From DASWJZ01 sp963805325 (GTDB lineage: Bacteria; Pseudomonadota; Alphaproteobacteria; Rhizobiales; Afifellaceae): a DNA stretch of 64,000 nt. Below, piece after piece: positions 11,153 to 21,609 of this stretch. The stretch covers positions 1-64,000 of the forward strand of contig CAWDTS010000005.1 of the NCBI GenBank assembly GCA_963805325.1. The letters are read 5' to 3'. Under the pieces are notes generated by a model. The model did not search any database. It saw only the letters and a list, made by a program, of their open reading frames with translations, and had not been told where the DNA came from. The translations under genes and the position numbers were made by a program. The stretch's first letter is position 1. The number at the start of each line of letters is the position of its first letter.

Positions 11153-11625
11153 TCGCCTGCGCCCATCCCCGCGTCGACGATCGCAACAGCGCGACCTCTA
11201 CCTCGCAGTTGAGTCTCAAATTCGCCCATTGGCCCGACTAACGCGAGCTTATTCCGTTGCTTTCGGCGTGGCGGAAAAGAGTGGCAGGATTGCGGACAGA
11301 ACGGCGCCCGTGCACGATATCCAGACCTAAGTTTTTGCGCCGTGAATTGGCGCAGTCTCCAAACTGCAAGGCCCCGATTAGCGCTGCCTAACGCGCGAGA
11401 CCCGTTTTCGTGCTTTCGAAGCCCGGTCGAGACGAGTAACGCGAAAACCAAAAGCCCTGCTGCAATTCCGACAAGGTCCGCGACCCAGTCGAGGAACTCA
11501 GCATCGTCGTACCGAGATCGGTCGCGGAGAGAGAGCGCGGAGATTACGATAATTGCAAAAGCAATCCAAAAGCTCAGCCGTAGCATCGGCGCCCGAAGTC
11601 TAGGTTGGGGACTCATACGGTCCAA
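11149..11625 (-). CDS. Small membrane protein with VanZ-like C-terminal motif
   Basis: Two membrane segments (LSFWIAFAIIVISAL and VGIAAGLLVFALLVSTG) are separated by a short loop ending EFLDWVADLVG. That loop resembles the D-W-ADT-G segment of VanZ-like proteins often found with polysaccharide genes. The likely start is ATG 11586, although 11625 is open in the same frame. The second half (after about 11380) is basic and featureless and may be out of frame. It overlaps the phosphatase start by 4 bases, so it probably belongs to the same operon. Function is not assigned. Confidence 0.4.
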   Translation of the reverse strand: MDRMSPQPRLRAPMLRLSFWIAFAIIVISALSLRDRSRYDDAEFLDWVADLVGIAAGLLVFALLVSTGLRKHENGSRALGSANRGLAVWRLRQFTAQKLRSGYRARAPFCPQSCHSFPPRRKQRNKLALVGPMGEFETQLRGRGRAVAIVDAGMGAGE

Positions 11626-11778
11626 GCGAAGACGATGGCAGCGAGGGCCGCCTCTGGAATCGCGAGGAGTTCCGCTGGGGCACGCCGCCTTGCGACGCCC
11701 CGCTTGCGCGCGCCGCGGGCGCTGCTATCGTAGAATTTGCGCGAAGGGGGACGGCCCCTCTTGAGGCCCGCGTCAGAC

Positions 11779-14700
11779 ATGGGCATTCGGTCGCTGTGCC
11801 GACTTGCTGGCGTCGCCTTAGCGGCGGCGGTGTTCGTTGGCCTGCCGCTTGCGACGGATGCTAAGGCGCAGGATGGGCTAGAGCCCGGCGAGGCGTTCCT
11901 CACCCGCTTTTCAGGAACCACGACCGTCGACGGCGTAGCCGTCATCGACAAAGACGGCGTCGTCGGCAGCGTCGTCGATCTCCGCGCGCCCGGTGACGCA
12001 CCCGTCGGCGCGCGAATCGAGCCACCGCAGGGGCTGACGGTGACCGCCGGTGAGGTTGGCCAGGTGTTCGGGATCGCCCTCGGCGGCGGCAATCCGCCGA
12101 CGATCTTCCTCGCGGCCACGTCGGCCTTCGGCCTGCACCGCACGCCAGACAATCTCGAGTGGATGCCCGGCATGTGGGGCGCAGATGGCGGCGGCCCCGG
12201 CACGATCTACGTCCTCGACGGCAAGAACGACTTCAAGCCGGCGATCCTCGCCGACATCGTGCTCGACGGCCGCGCCAACTCCGCCGCCGGCCTCGGCAAC
12301 ATCGCCTACGACGGCGTGAACGATCAGCTTTTCGTCACCGATCTCGAAACCGGCATGATCCATCGGCTGCGCGCCAAGGACGGCTTCGATCTCGGCCACT
12401 ACGACCACGGCGTGACGGGGCGTCAGTCTTTCCATGATGTCGCCAGCGACAAGCAGATGTCGCTGCCGCCGGTCGCGTTCGACCCGACATCGACGGCGCG
12501 CATTTCCGACTGTCCGAGCGGCGATTTCTCGCGCACGCCGTCCTGCTGGAATTTTGCCGATTTCCGCCGCCGTGTCTTCGGCGTCGGCGTGCGCCAGGAT
12601 CCGGATAACGGCGAAATCCGTCTCTACTATTCCGTCTGGGGATCGCAGGGATTCGGCAATCCGGACTACGCCAGCGCGGGCGACGACCAGAAGAATTCGG
12701 TCTGGTCCATCCGCATCGACGAGAACGGCGATTTCGATCCGTCGGACGTCCGCCGCGAGTTCTTCCTGCCGGATTTCTTCCGCACGCCGGAAGCGATCGC
12801 GCGCGCCGGGCTCAGCAATCCGGTCACCGATATCGCGTTCCCGGCGGAGGGCGATCAGGCCGTCATGCTTCTCGCCGAGCGTGGCGGGGTGCGCAATCTC
12901 GGCCTCGCGAGCGAAGAACGCCTTCGCCTACCCGCACGAAGCGCGGGTGCTGCGCTACGAGCTTGGCGATGACGGCAGTTGGCAGCCGGTCGGCCGCTAC
13001 GACGTCGGCGACTACGACCGCAAGGACGACGGCCCGCCCTACGAGCGCGCCAACGCCTCCGGCGGCGTGTCGTTCGGCGTGGGCTACGACGATGCCTGGC
13101 TGATCGACCCGGACAAGGCGGACTGCGTTCGTCTGGATGACCGGCGACGGCCTCTGCTCGCCCGCCGGGCCCTGCTTCGATCCGAGCGCCAAGGATCACA
13201 GCGATTCCTCGGAGGTCGACGGGCTGCAAGGCGGCGCGGCGGACACCTTCGAGGATGTCGAGCCGGAGGCTGCCTCAAAGCCCTATCCGTCGCCGGGACC
13301 CGCCTACCCGGCCGCCGGCCCGGACGCGTCCTACATGGTCGACGCCGACGGCGATCTTGCGCGCAACGACGCAAGCAGGATCGGCGACGTCGAAGTCTAC
13401 CAGCCCGGTCCCGTCCACTTCGACGAGGCGTTCCTTGCCGAAGGCGGCGGAGGAGGCGGCGGCGCGCCGCCCGACTTCGAGCCGCCCTACGATCCCGGCT
13501 GGGACCCGGCGCCGTACCCGCCGGACGACGGCTGGTGGGATCCGCCGCCGATCTTCATCGACACCGATCTCGGCGTCGCAAAGACCGGGCCGGCGACCTG
13601 CCAGGAAGGCGTCGACTGCCACTATACGCTGACGATCACGAACCTCGGCGCCGTCCCTTATATCGGGCCGCTCGCGCTGACCGACACCATGCCGGACGGC
13701 GCCACGCTGTCGACGGCGTCGCCGGGCTGGCACTGCGACGTCGCCGCGCCGGTCGTGAGCTGCGTCACGATCGGCTTCGCGTCGCTTCCGGTCGGCGCCG
13801 TGGCGACGCTGCATCTCGATATCCAGACTGCCGACCCCTGTCGTCGGCGGCGTCGCGCACAATTGCGTCGGCATCGACTGGTTCGAGATGGGCACCGACG
13901 ATGGTCCCGGCGACAGCAACGACTTCGCCTGCCTCGACACGCCGGTCACGCCGGGCTTCGACCTCGGAATCTCGAAGGACGGACCGGTGCCCCCGAATTG
14001 CGTCGAGGGCGCCGACTGCTTCTTTGCGATCAAGGTCACCAATTACGGGCCGGGCACGTTCAACGGAACGGTGGCGGTGCACGATGTGCTGCCACCGGGC
14101 GTCACCTTCGTCGCCGGGCCGGACTGCGTGGGGCTCGCCGGAGCCATCAACTGCCAGCGCGCCGGCGTGACGATGGGCGTCGGCGGCCTTCAGGTCTTCG
14201 TCATCGTGGTGAAGCTTCCGACCGGAATCGCCGGCACATCCATCGAAAACTGCGCCGACATCGATTGGAGCCACATGGGCGCCGACGATGGGGCGCCGGA
14301 TGTCCACGCAGACCACGACTGCACCAGCGTCAACGTCCTGCCGCTCGCCGGCTATTTCGACCTCTCGGTCAACAAGGCCGGCCCGGCACATTGCGACACC
14401 GGCGGCGACTGCAGCTACGACATCATCGTCACCAACAACGGCCCGGACGATTACGCTCGGCGGCATGGCTCTGCACGACAAGATGCCGGCCGGCGCCAGC
14501 TTCGTGAGCTTCACCTCAGGGCGCGCCGTGGATCTGCCTCGCCGCACCTCCCGACGTGAATTGCGCGATCGTCGGCCCGATTCTCATGCATCCCGGCGAC
14601 ACCTACGGCATGACGTTGAAGATCAAGCTGCCGAGCCCGATCCCCGGGGGCGCGACGACCGTGCAGAATTGCGCCGACCTTCCCTGGAGCACGGGCGGCC

Positions 14701-16558
14701 TGCCGGCTAACGACAACCCGGCGCCGCCGATCGACATCTCCGACAGCGTATGCATCGACACCAATGTCGACGCCGGCTTCGATCTCAAGGTCGAGAAGAC
14801 CGGTCCGGTGGAGTGCTACGAGGGCGGCCTCTGCGACTATGCGATCAGCGTGACCAACGGCGGCCCGCGTCCCTTCAACGGCATCATCGCGGTCAAGGAC
14901 ACGCTGCCGGCGGGATCCATGGTGGAGACGTCCTCCGGCGTCTGGAGCTGCGTCGCGTTCGCGCCCGGCACGATGACCTGCGGGATCAGCCGCCTTCCCG
15001 TTGGCGCCGGCGACGACGGCCACCTACCACCTCGGCGTCCGGCTTCCCGATCCAGTGGTCGGGCGATACCGTCACGAACTGCGCCACGCTCGACTGGACC
15101 AATCCCTTCATCATCGCCGGCTCCGCCTACACCGGCGACGACAACGCGGCGACTGACGGGCCGGCTTGCGTCATCACGCCAGTGCTCGCGGCGGACCTCG
15201 CGCCGTTCGGCGCGCACGGTTTGCGAGAAGGGCGCGATCTGCACGCTCGACGTCAGCATCGACAATCGTGGCGGGCGTCTCTTCAAGGGCGCGGCGGGCC
15301 TGCGCGGCACGCTCGATTCCCGCGGTCCACGTCGACAGCGTCAAGTCGATGACCGACGGGCTCGCCTGCAACGTCGACCGGCGAGGGCACCTACGAGTGC
15401 AACGCCGATCAGCTGACGCTTGCGCCGGGCGCCTCGGCGTCGCTGAAGGTCATGATCGACATCCCGGCGGACTTCGCCGAGCGGCGCATCATCCACCGCA
15501 AGGAGATGGTCTGGCCCGACGCGCGCGTGAAGGACTCCAACCCGCAGGACGACCGGCACGTCAGCACCATCTTCATCGCACAGCCCGAGCAGCCGGCCCC
15601 GCCGACTTGCACCGGCGGCGAGGTCGTCGACGGCAAGTGCGTTTGTCCGGACGGCACGGTCCAGCAGTCGAGAGGCGACAACGCTTTCGCCTGCGTCAAG
15701 CCGCCTCTGGTTTGCATCGAAGGCATCGTGCGCGGCGGCCAGTGCTTCTGCCCTGAGGGCGCGGAGCGCCAGCAGACCGGCGACAACGCCTACAAGTGCG
15801 TCACCCCGCCACCGCCCGAAATCATCTGCGACGGCGGGCGCGTGCGGCGCGGCGAGTGCCAGTGCCCGGACGGCACCGAGCGCCGCAAGACCGGCGACAA
15901 TGCCTATCGCTGCGTCACCCCGCCGCCGCCGCAAATCATCTGCGAAGGTGGGCGCGTGCGGCGCGGCGAGTGCCGGTGCCCGGACGGCACCGAGCGCCAG
16001 CAAGACCGGCGACAACGCCTATCGCTGCGTCACCCCGCCGCCGCCGCAAATCATCTGCGAAGGCGGGCGCGTGCGGCGTGGCGAGTGCCGGTGCCCGGAC
16101 GGCACCGAGCGCCGCAAGACCGGCGACAACGCCTATCGCTGCGTCACCCCGCCGCCGCCGCAAATCATCTGCGAAGGTGGGCGCGTGCGGCGTGGCCAGT
16201 GCCAGTGCCCGGACGGCACCGAGCGTCAGCAGACCGGCGACAACGCCTACCGCTGCGTCACGCCGCAGCCGCCGGAAATCACTTGCGAGGGCGGGCGCGT
16301 GCGCGCGCGGCCAGTGTCAGTGCCCGCGAGGCACCGAGCGGCAGCAGACTCGGCGACAACGCCTACCGCTGCGTCGCGCCGCAGCAGCCTGAAATCACCT
16401 GCGAAGGCGGGCGCGTGCGCCGCGGCCAGTGCGTCTGCCCGGAGGGGACCAAGCAGCAGCAGACCGGCGCGAACGCCTTCCAGTGCGTCAGGACGCCGTC
16501 GATCGAGAACGTCCCGCGTCAGCCGCGCGTGCCGAGGCGGCTCCTCGTGCCGCAATAG
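11779..16558 (+). pseudogene. Giant secreted protein: N-terminal domain, DUF11-like repeats, Cys-rich tail; frameshifted
   Basis: Would be about 1,590 residues. A Sec signal peptide ends near DAKAQ. An N-terminal domain of ~470 residues, possibly a propeller, follows (GVAVIDKDGVVGSVVD..., FGLHRTPDNLEWMPG, VFGVGVRQD, NGEIRLYYSVWG). Next are a Pro/Gly linker (GGGGGGGG, then PYDPGWDPAPYPPDDGWWDP) and at least four DUF11-like Ig modules with the pattern FDLxVxKxGPxxCxxGxxCxYxIxVTNxGP, DxLPxGxxF and ENCADIDW. The end is eight Cys-rich repeats. Frame changes occur near 12900, 13130, 13835, 14455, 14535, 15020, 15220, 15310, 15375, 16005 and 16305. Reading frames rejoin cleanly, so sequence errors are likely. 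A surface or adhesive role is inferred. Confidence 0.6.
15610..16500 (+). repeat. Eight tandem 114-bp (38-residue) Cys-rich repeats
   Basis: Near-identical units with period 114 bp begin at about 15610, 15724, 15832, 15946, 16060, 16174, 16288 and 16402. The consensus is C-x-GG-x-V-x-x-G-x-C-x-CP-x-GT-x5-TG-x-NA-x-x-CV-x-PPPP. There are four cysteines per unit. Inner copies are most alike at DNA level, which suggests recent duplication. Small indels in two copies shift the frame. Confidence 0.8.
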
Positions 16559-16559
16559 A

Positions 16560-16708
16560 CTAGCGAATGGGTGCCGTCCTCGGCGCTGCCCTATGCCGCG
16601 TAATGGGCCCTGCCGCGAGCAGGCGGTGAAGGTGGCTGTCCCCCGATAGATGATGGAACGGGGTCCTGACGTGAGTTGGCCCCAAGCATCTGGAGATGGA
16701 GGACAGCC
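16560..16708 (+). other. 5' flank of IS110 element
   Basis: A 149-base gap between the Cys-repeat gene and the transposase. It contains GGCTGTCC (16634-16641) and its reverse complement GGACAGCC (16701-16708) directly before the ATG. This could be part of the element's left end. The exact element boundary is not determined. Confidence 0.35.
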
Positions 16709-17749
16709 ATGGAACATTATGCGGGAATTGACGTGTCCTTGGAACTCTCGAGCGTGTGCGTTGTGGACGCGAAGGGGAAGATCTTGAAGGAGGCGAAGGT
16801 CGCAAGCGAGCCCGAAGCGCTTGTTTCTTTCTTCGAGAGGCTTGGCTTTCCGGTGCAGCGGATCGGGCTTGAGGCGGGGCCGCTGTCGCAGTGGCTGCAC
16901 GCCGGGCTGACGCAGGCCGGGTTTGAAACCGTTCTGCTGGAGACGCGGCATGTGAAGGCGGCATTGTCGGCGATGACGGTGAAGACGGACCGCAAGGATG
17001 CGCGCGGGCTTGCCCAGCTGCTGCGGATGGGATGGTTCCGGCCGGTGCACGCCAAATCGATACGATCGCAGGAGATGCGGGCGCTGCTGGTTGCGCGCAA
17101 GCAGCTTCTCGGGAGACTGATCGACGTGGAACTGAGCATTCGGGGAATCCTGCGCGGCTTCGGCCTGAAGGTAGGTCAGGTGACGCGCAAGGAGTTTGAA
17201 GTGCGGATTGGGGAATTAGTTAGGGGTCAGGCCACGTTGGAGCGCGTCGCCGGGGCGATGCTTTCGGCGCGGGCAACTTTGAAGGCGGAGTATGAGAAGC
17301 TTCACAAGGCAGTGCTCGCGATTGTTCGTGAAGACGCGGTTTGCCGGAAGCTGATGACAGTGCCGGGCGTTGGTCCGCTGGTGGCAATTACCTTCAAATC
17401 GGCGGTGGACGATCCGCGCCGCATCACGAAGTCGAAGGCGGTAGGAGCCCTGTTCGGGCTGACGCCGAAGAAGTACCAGTCGGGCGAAAAAGATATCACT
17501 GGCGGGATCACGCGTGCCGGCGATGAGATGGTGCGCACGGCACTTTATGAAGCCGCCAATGTTCTGCTGTCGCGGATCACGCGGTTCTCAAAACTCAAAC
17601 GCTGGGGAATGGACGTCGCCAAGCGGCGAGGTTCCAAGCGGGCGAAGGTCGCCTTGGCGCGCAAGATCGGAGTAATCCTGCACCGCATGTGGGTCGACGG
17701 CACCACTTACCGGTGGCGAGAGGCGAAGCTGATTGCCGCTCAGGCTTGA
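16709..17749 (+). CDS. IS110-family transposase (DEDD recombinase)
   Basis: An intact 346-residue transposase. The N-terminal RuvC-like DEDD domain shows YAGIDVS (first Asp), RIGLEAGPLS (Glu) and VKTDRKDARGLAQ (Asp pair). The C-terminal transposase-20 domain shows MTVPGVGPLVAITF, then SKAVGALFGLTP and GGITRAGDEMVRTALYEAA, including the conserved serine-region layout. ATG 16709 is chosen because it starts the conserved N-terminus and follows GGAGGACAG. This is one of few long genes here with no frameshift. IS110 elements carry a structured non-coding (bridge) RNA in one flank. Codon use is somewhat lower in GC than its neighbours. Confidence 0.9.
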   Translation: MEHYAGIDVSLELSSVCVVDAKGKILKEAKVASEPEALVSFFERLGFPVQRIGLEAGPLSQWLHAGLTQAGFETVLLETRHVKAALSAMTVKTDRKDARGLAQLLRMGWFRPVHAKSIRSQEMRALLVARKQLLGRLIDVELSIRGILRGFGLKVGQVTRKEFEVRIGELVRGQATLERVAGAMLSARATLKAEYEKLHKAVLAIVREDAVCRKLMTVPGVGPLVAITFKSAVDDPRRITKSKAVGALFGLTPKKYQSGEKDITGGITRAGDEMVRTALYEAANVLLSRITRFSKLKRWGMDVAKRRGSKRAKVALARKIGVILHRMWVDGTTYRWREAKLIAAQA

Positions 17750-18458
17750 TCAAGGGGGAATACGAGACGCAAGCGGGTCGAACGGAGACCCTGCTGCCCG
17801 AAGTCCCGTCGCCGGGACGGTGGAACCGGTGAAGCCGTTTCACGGCCAGTGGTCGTCATCCGACGAACCACGCGTATCTAGATAGGCTCGCCGTTCCCTC
17901 TGACAGCATGATGTGGCGGCCTCGGCGCCGACTACGGACAGAAGCGTGAGCTCGGCGGCGTGACGGTTATCGGGGAGACTTGACGCCGGGCCCATTACAG
18001 AAGGCCGTGAAATCATAAGTTGTCGTGACCATCATGTCTGATTCCAACGGCATTTCGGACAACGCGGGCGCGATAGAGCATGTCGCAGAAGCGCCAGACC
18101 CCGACGTCAGTTTTGCTCCTGTCAGTTGCCCGAGGTCAATCACGGCGAGGTAATTGCGCGACGGGGACAAGGGCGGACCATCAGCCACGGGTCAACAGGG
18201 AAGCGCCGGCCGCTAGCGCGAGCGAGCAGGAAGAGCAGCTCGTGGTCGTCGACTGGCTGATCGAAACAAATAGATCCCGTCGCCTGACGTATAGGAGGGA
18301 CGCCATCGAGGTCGATTGAAGCCGGCCATCGCGCGGCCTATTTGATGGGGCCCGAGCGCGTCGGGCGCGCAGAAGACATAGGTGCCGTCTGGCGGCTGAA
18401 TCAATCCCACAAATCACCACGAACGCGCCCCTAATCAGGCCCACGGCAGCACCCGGCT
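17750..18458. other. Non-coding region after IS110; possible element end and bridge-RNA region
   Basis: About 700 bases without a supported gene. The first ~250 bases after the transposase stop contain several short inverted segments (for example around CCCGTCGCCGGGACGG at 17806) and lie within the usual size of the IS110/IS1111 3' non-coding end. The rest shows no recognisable feature. Confidence 0.35.
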
Positions 18459-19583
18459 GTGATTGCGCTCTTGGCAAAGGGCAAACTGTCGGCAGCGCGT
18501 ATCGCGGCATTTGCGGCGAGCCACGAATTTCCCCTGACCGAGCCGGGATGGGCAACGTTCGCGTGGGTCGGCGACGCAGACCAGGTCGATCTTGTTCGCT
18601 GGATCGGTGGCAGTGGTGACCGCGAACCGTTCGCCCCCGTCCCTGGAACCGCTCTTTGGCTCCTTCGGCTTCCGGTCGAGGACAACGGGCGGTTCGAATA
18701 CAAGCTGTCGGTCAGAAAGGGCGATGTCGAGGAGGTGTTAGTCGACCCTCTAAATCCGGCACGGGCCCAAGACCCGTTTGGCGAGAACTCCGTTTGCCGC
18801 ACCTTCGGCTACGTCCGGCCGGACTGGAGCCTCCCGAAGGGGGCGCCGGGTGGCCGCGTCGAAACCCTCCGGGTCGCAAGCGCAGCGTTTGGGGAGACCC
18901 GCCAGGAACTGGTCTATGTTCCCGCTGGCGTCGAAGCCGGAAAGCCGCTTCCGCTCGTCGTCATCCACGACGGCAACGACTACATGACCTTCGCCGACCT
19001 CGGCGTTTCGCTCGATAATCTCATCGTCGCCGGAGACATCCCACCACTTGTCGCGGCACTGGTTCAGACGCGCGACCGCTTAGGCGAATACGCCGGAGGC
19101 CGCCGCCATTCGCGTTATATCGTGAAGGAACTTCTGCCGGCGATCTCGAACGAATACACGATATCGACGCGGGCCGAGGACCGCGTCTTGCTCGGCGCCA
19201 GCCTTGGAGCCGTCGCTTCGCTCGCCACGGCGTTCCGTTATCCCGGGTGTTTTGGTGGACTGGTCCTGAAATCCGGGTCGTTCATTTTCGATGACCGGAA
19301 GCTTGAATCGCGACCGCATCCCGTCTTCCACACCGTAGCGCGGCTCGTGCGCGCCCTGCAGCGTGCGCCGGCGCTGCCCCGCACCCGCGCCTTCATTTCC
19401 ACCGGCGAACTGGAGGGGTTGGCCGACCAAAATCGGGCCCTCGCGACCTTCCTGCAGGAGCGCGGTGTCGAAGTCCTGTTCAGGAGCGCGTGGGACGGCC
19501 ATCACTGGCACAACTGGCGCGATCAGCTTCGCGAAGGATTGCGCTGGGTACTCAATTCCAGCGACTATCACGATCAAGGCTGA
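18459..19583 (+). CDS. Enterochelin-esterase-like alpha/beta hydrolase
   Basis: A 374-residue protein. The N-terminal ~120 residues resemble the Fes-type beta-sandwich (WATFAWVGDADQVDLV, ALWLLRLPVEDNGRFEYKL). The C-terminal esterase domain shows LPLVVIHDGNDY, the nucleophile elbow LLGASLGAV (Ser) and a final WDGHHWHNWRD histidine region. It has no signal peptide, so it is cytoplasmic. The start is GTG 18459, the first in-frame start before the conserved region. It is the first gene of a same-strand cassette with an ATP-grasp ligase and a second esterase, which suggests hydrolysis of an ester or amide made or modified by that ligase. The substrate is unknown. Confidence 0.75.
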   Translation: MIALLAKGKLSAARIAAFAASHEFPLTEPGWATFAWVGDADQVDLVRWIGGSGDREPFAPVPGTALWLLRLPVEDNGRFEYKLSVRKGDVEEVLVDPLNPARAQDPFGENSVCRTFGYVRPDWSLPKGAPGGRVETLRVASAAFGETRQELVYVPAGVEAGKPLPLVVIHDGNDYMTFADLGVSLDNLIVAGDIPPLVAALVQTRDRLGEYAGGRRHSRYIVKELLPAISNEYTISTRAEDRVLLGASLGAVASLATAFRYPGCFGGLVLKSGSFIFDDRKLESRPHPVFHTVARLVRALQRAPALPRTRAFISTGELEGLADQNRALATFLQERGVEVLFRSAWDGHHWHNWRDQLREGLRWVLNSSDYHDQG

Positions 19584-19628
19584 CGGTAACCGACGGGCTT
19601 CCCGATCAGCGAAATCGGGGAAATCGGG

Positions 19629-20883
19629 ATGAGCGAAAGAACGGCCCGTATCGGTCTGTCCCTGGGCGCCGATATCTGCTGGCCAATCTGCTACGAGCGG
19701 CTGCTCAACGATCTCGATCTGGAGATCGATATCGACGGCTGCCGCACGCGGCTCGAATGCGAACGCGTAACGATCGAGCCCTTCAACCTGCGTCAGCCGG
19801 TCAAGTACGACGTGGTGATCGATCGGCTCACGCACTGGAATCGACCAGCCGGGAGTGGATCAAGAAGGCGATTTGCTCAACGATCTCTACGTCTACAACA
19901 ATCCCTGGTCGCTGCAGTCGAACGAAAAGCATACCTCCTACGCGGCAATGATGCGGCTCGGGCTTCCGGTGCCGGATACCTGGATGCTGCCCCCGAAGGC
20001 CTACGACCTGTCGGATGATCTCGAGGCAACTCTGCGCCAGTACGCCAGGATGTTTTCGCTGGAGGATATCGGCAACAGGATCGGCTACCCGTTCTTCATG
20101 AAGCCTTATCACGGCGGCGGCTGGAAGGGAGTCAGCAAGATTGCCAGCCTGGACGAGTTCCAGAAGGCCTACGACGCCAGCGGAACGGAAATCATGAATC
20201 TCCAGGCCGCCATCCTTCCCCACGACCGTTTCGTCCGGTGCGTCGGCCTTGGGCCGCAGACGCGAATGGTGAACTACGATCCGTCAGCGTCGCTGCATGA
20301 CCGCTACCGGATGGATATCGACTTCCTCGATCCCGAAGACCAGTCGGTCCTCGATGACATGACACTGACGATAAACGCGTTTTTCGGCTGGGATTTCAAT
20401 TCATGCGAGTCGCTGAGGCGGAACGGCATCTGGCATCCGATCGATTTCGCCAATGCCTGCCCCGACAGCCAGGTCACGTCGCTGCACTATCACTTTCCTT
20501 GGCTGATCAAGGCCAATCTCCGCTGGTCGATCTTCTGCGCGGTCACAGATCGGCCGATGCGGCGGAATATGGACTGGTCCCCGTTCAACGCGGTTGCCGA
20601 CAGGGACATTGGGCCACGGGAACGGCTGAGCGCCTATGCGGCTATCGCCTCCGAACGCTTCGACACCGGGCGGTTCCGGGACTTTTGTCGAAGCCATCTT
20701 GGGCATCTGGACGAACTGGCGTTTGAGTTCTTCGGGTCCGACACGATGCGCGACGCTATCCGTCAGAAAGTGACTGCTCTTTTCCCCCCACACGAAGTCG
20801 AGGAATTCACCGAGCTGTTCTGGAGCCGCGTGCAGCTGTGGCGCGACCGGGAAGGCGCAAGGGGCGATGAAGACGGCTTCTAG
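19629..20883 (+). pseudogene. ATP-grasp ligase, one frameshift
   Basis: About 415 residues once the frame is repaired near 19845 (an LTHW segment before and TSREWIKKAI / DLLNDLYVYNNPW after, in different frames). The ATP-grasp fold is indicated by NPWSLQSNEKHTSYAAM, GYPFFMKPYHGGGWKGVSKI (the ATP-binding Lys and Gly-rich loop) and the metal region HYHFPWLIKANLRWSIFC. The N-terminus has the pre-ATP-grasp pattern GLSLGADICWP. ATP-grasp enzymes join an acid to an amine through an acyl phosphate; substrates here are unknown. The gene overlaps the next esterase by 17 bases, which indicates translational coupling. The single frameshift is probably a sequence error. Confidence 0.7.
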
Positions 20884-21609
20884 CTGGTACTCGCCGCGCC
20901 TGGAGCAGAACGTCAGCTTCGTTCGCTGGGGTCATTGGGGTCAGCCCGTGCTCCTGTTTCCGACCGCCGGCGGCGATGCGGAGGAAGTCGAGCGCATGCA
21001 GTTGATCGCGGCGCTCGGCCCGCTGCTCGAGGCCGGCCGGATCAAGATCTATTCCTGCGACAGCATCGCCGGGCGCGTGCTGGCCGCCAAGACCGGCTCA
21101 GTCGAATATCGCTGCTGGCTTCAGAAGCAATTCGGCGAGTATGTCGCGGCCGAAGCCGTGCCTGCGATCCGTTTCGATTGTGCCAGCGAGGCGATCGAGG
21201 TTGTTGTCGCTGGAGCGTCGATCGGCGCATTCAACGCCGTCGCCGCGGTGTGTCGCTATCCCGATTTGTTCTCCGGCGCCATCGGTATGAGCGGAACTTA
21301 CGATCTGGAGCGGCTGTTCGGCTTTGCCGGTAACGAGGACTATTACATTCCGCACCCCTCTGCTTCCTCCCCAATCTTGGTCCGAGTTCGTTTCTGGAGC
21401 GGCTGAAAAGCCGCTTCTTCATCTTCGCCTACGGCCAGGGCCGATGGGAGAATGCCGAAGAATCCTGGCGGATGGCGGACGCGCTCGGCGCAAAGGCCGT
21501 CCCCAACCGGGTCGATGTGTGGGGCGCCGAATACGATCACGACTGGACGACCTGGCGGCAGATGCTTCCCGTCTACCTGGGTGAATTCGTGAACCGAGCG
21601 TCGGCATGA
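20867..21609 (+). pseudogene. Second esterase of the ATP-grasp cassette, one frameshift
   Basis: About 247 residues after repair near 21370. It starts WYSPRLEQNVSFVRWGHWG, then VLLFPTAGGDAEEVERM. The nucleophile elbow is VVAGASIGAF, followed by PDLFSGAIGMSGTYDL, an FAYGQGRWEN segment and the terminal histidine in AEYDHDWTTWRQMLP. This is the esterase-D / putative-esterase family. It has no signal peptide. It differs clearly from the first esterase (no N-terminal sandwich), so the cassette holds two distinct hydrolases around one ligase. Confidence 0.7.

Noticed and set aside
15601..16500. 114-bp direct repeats as a CRISPR-like or mobile array
   Set aside because: The period is an exact codon multiple, and the units translate into a conserved four-Cys motif continuous with the upstream protein.
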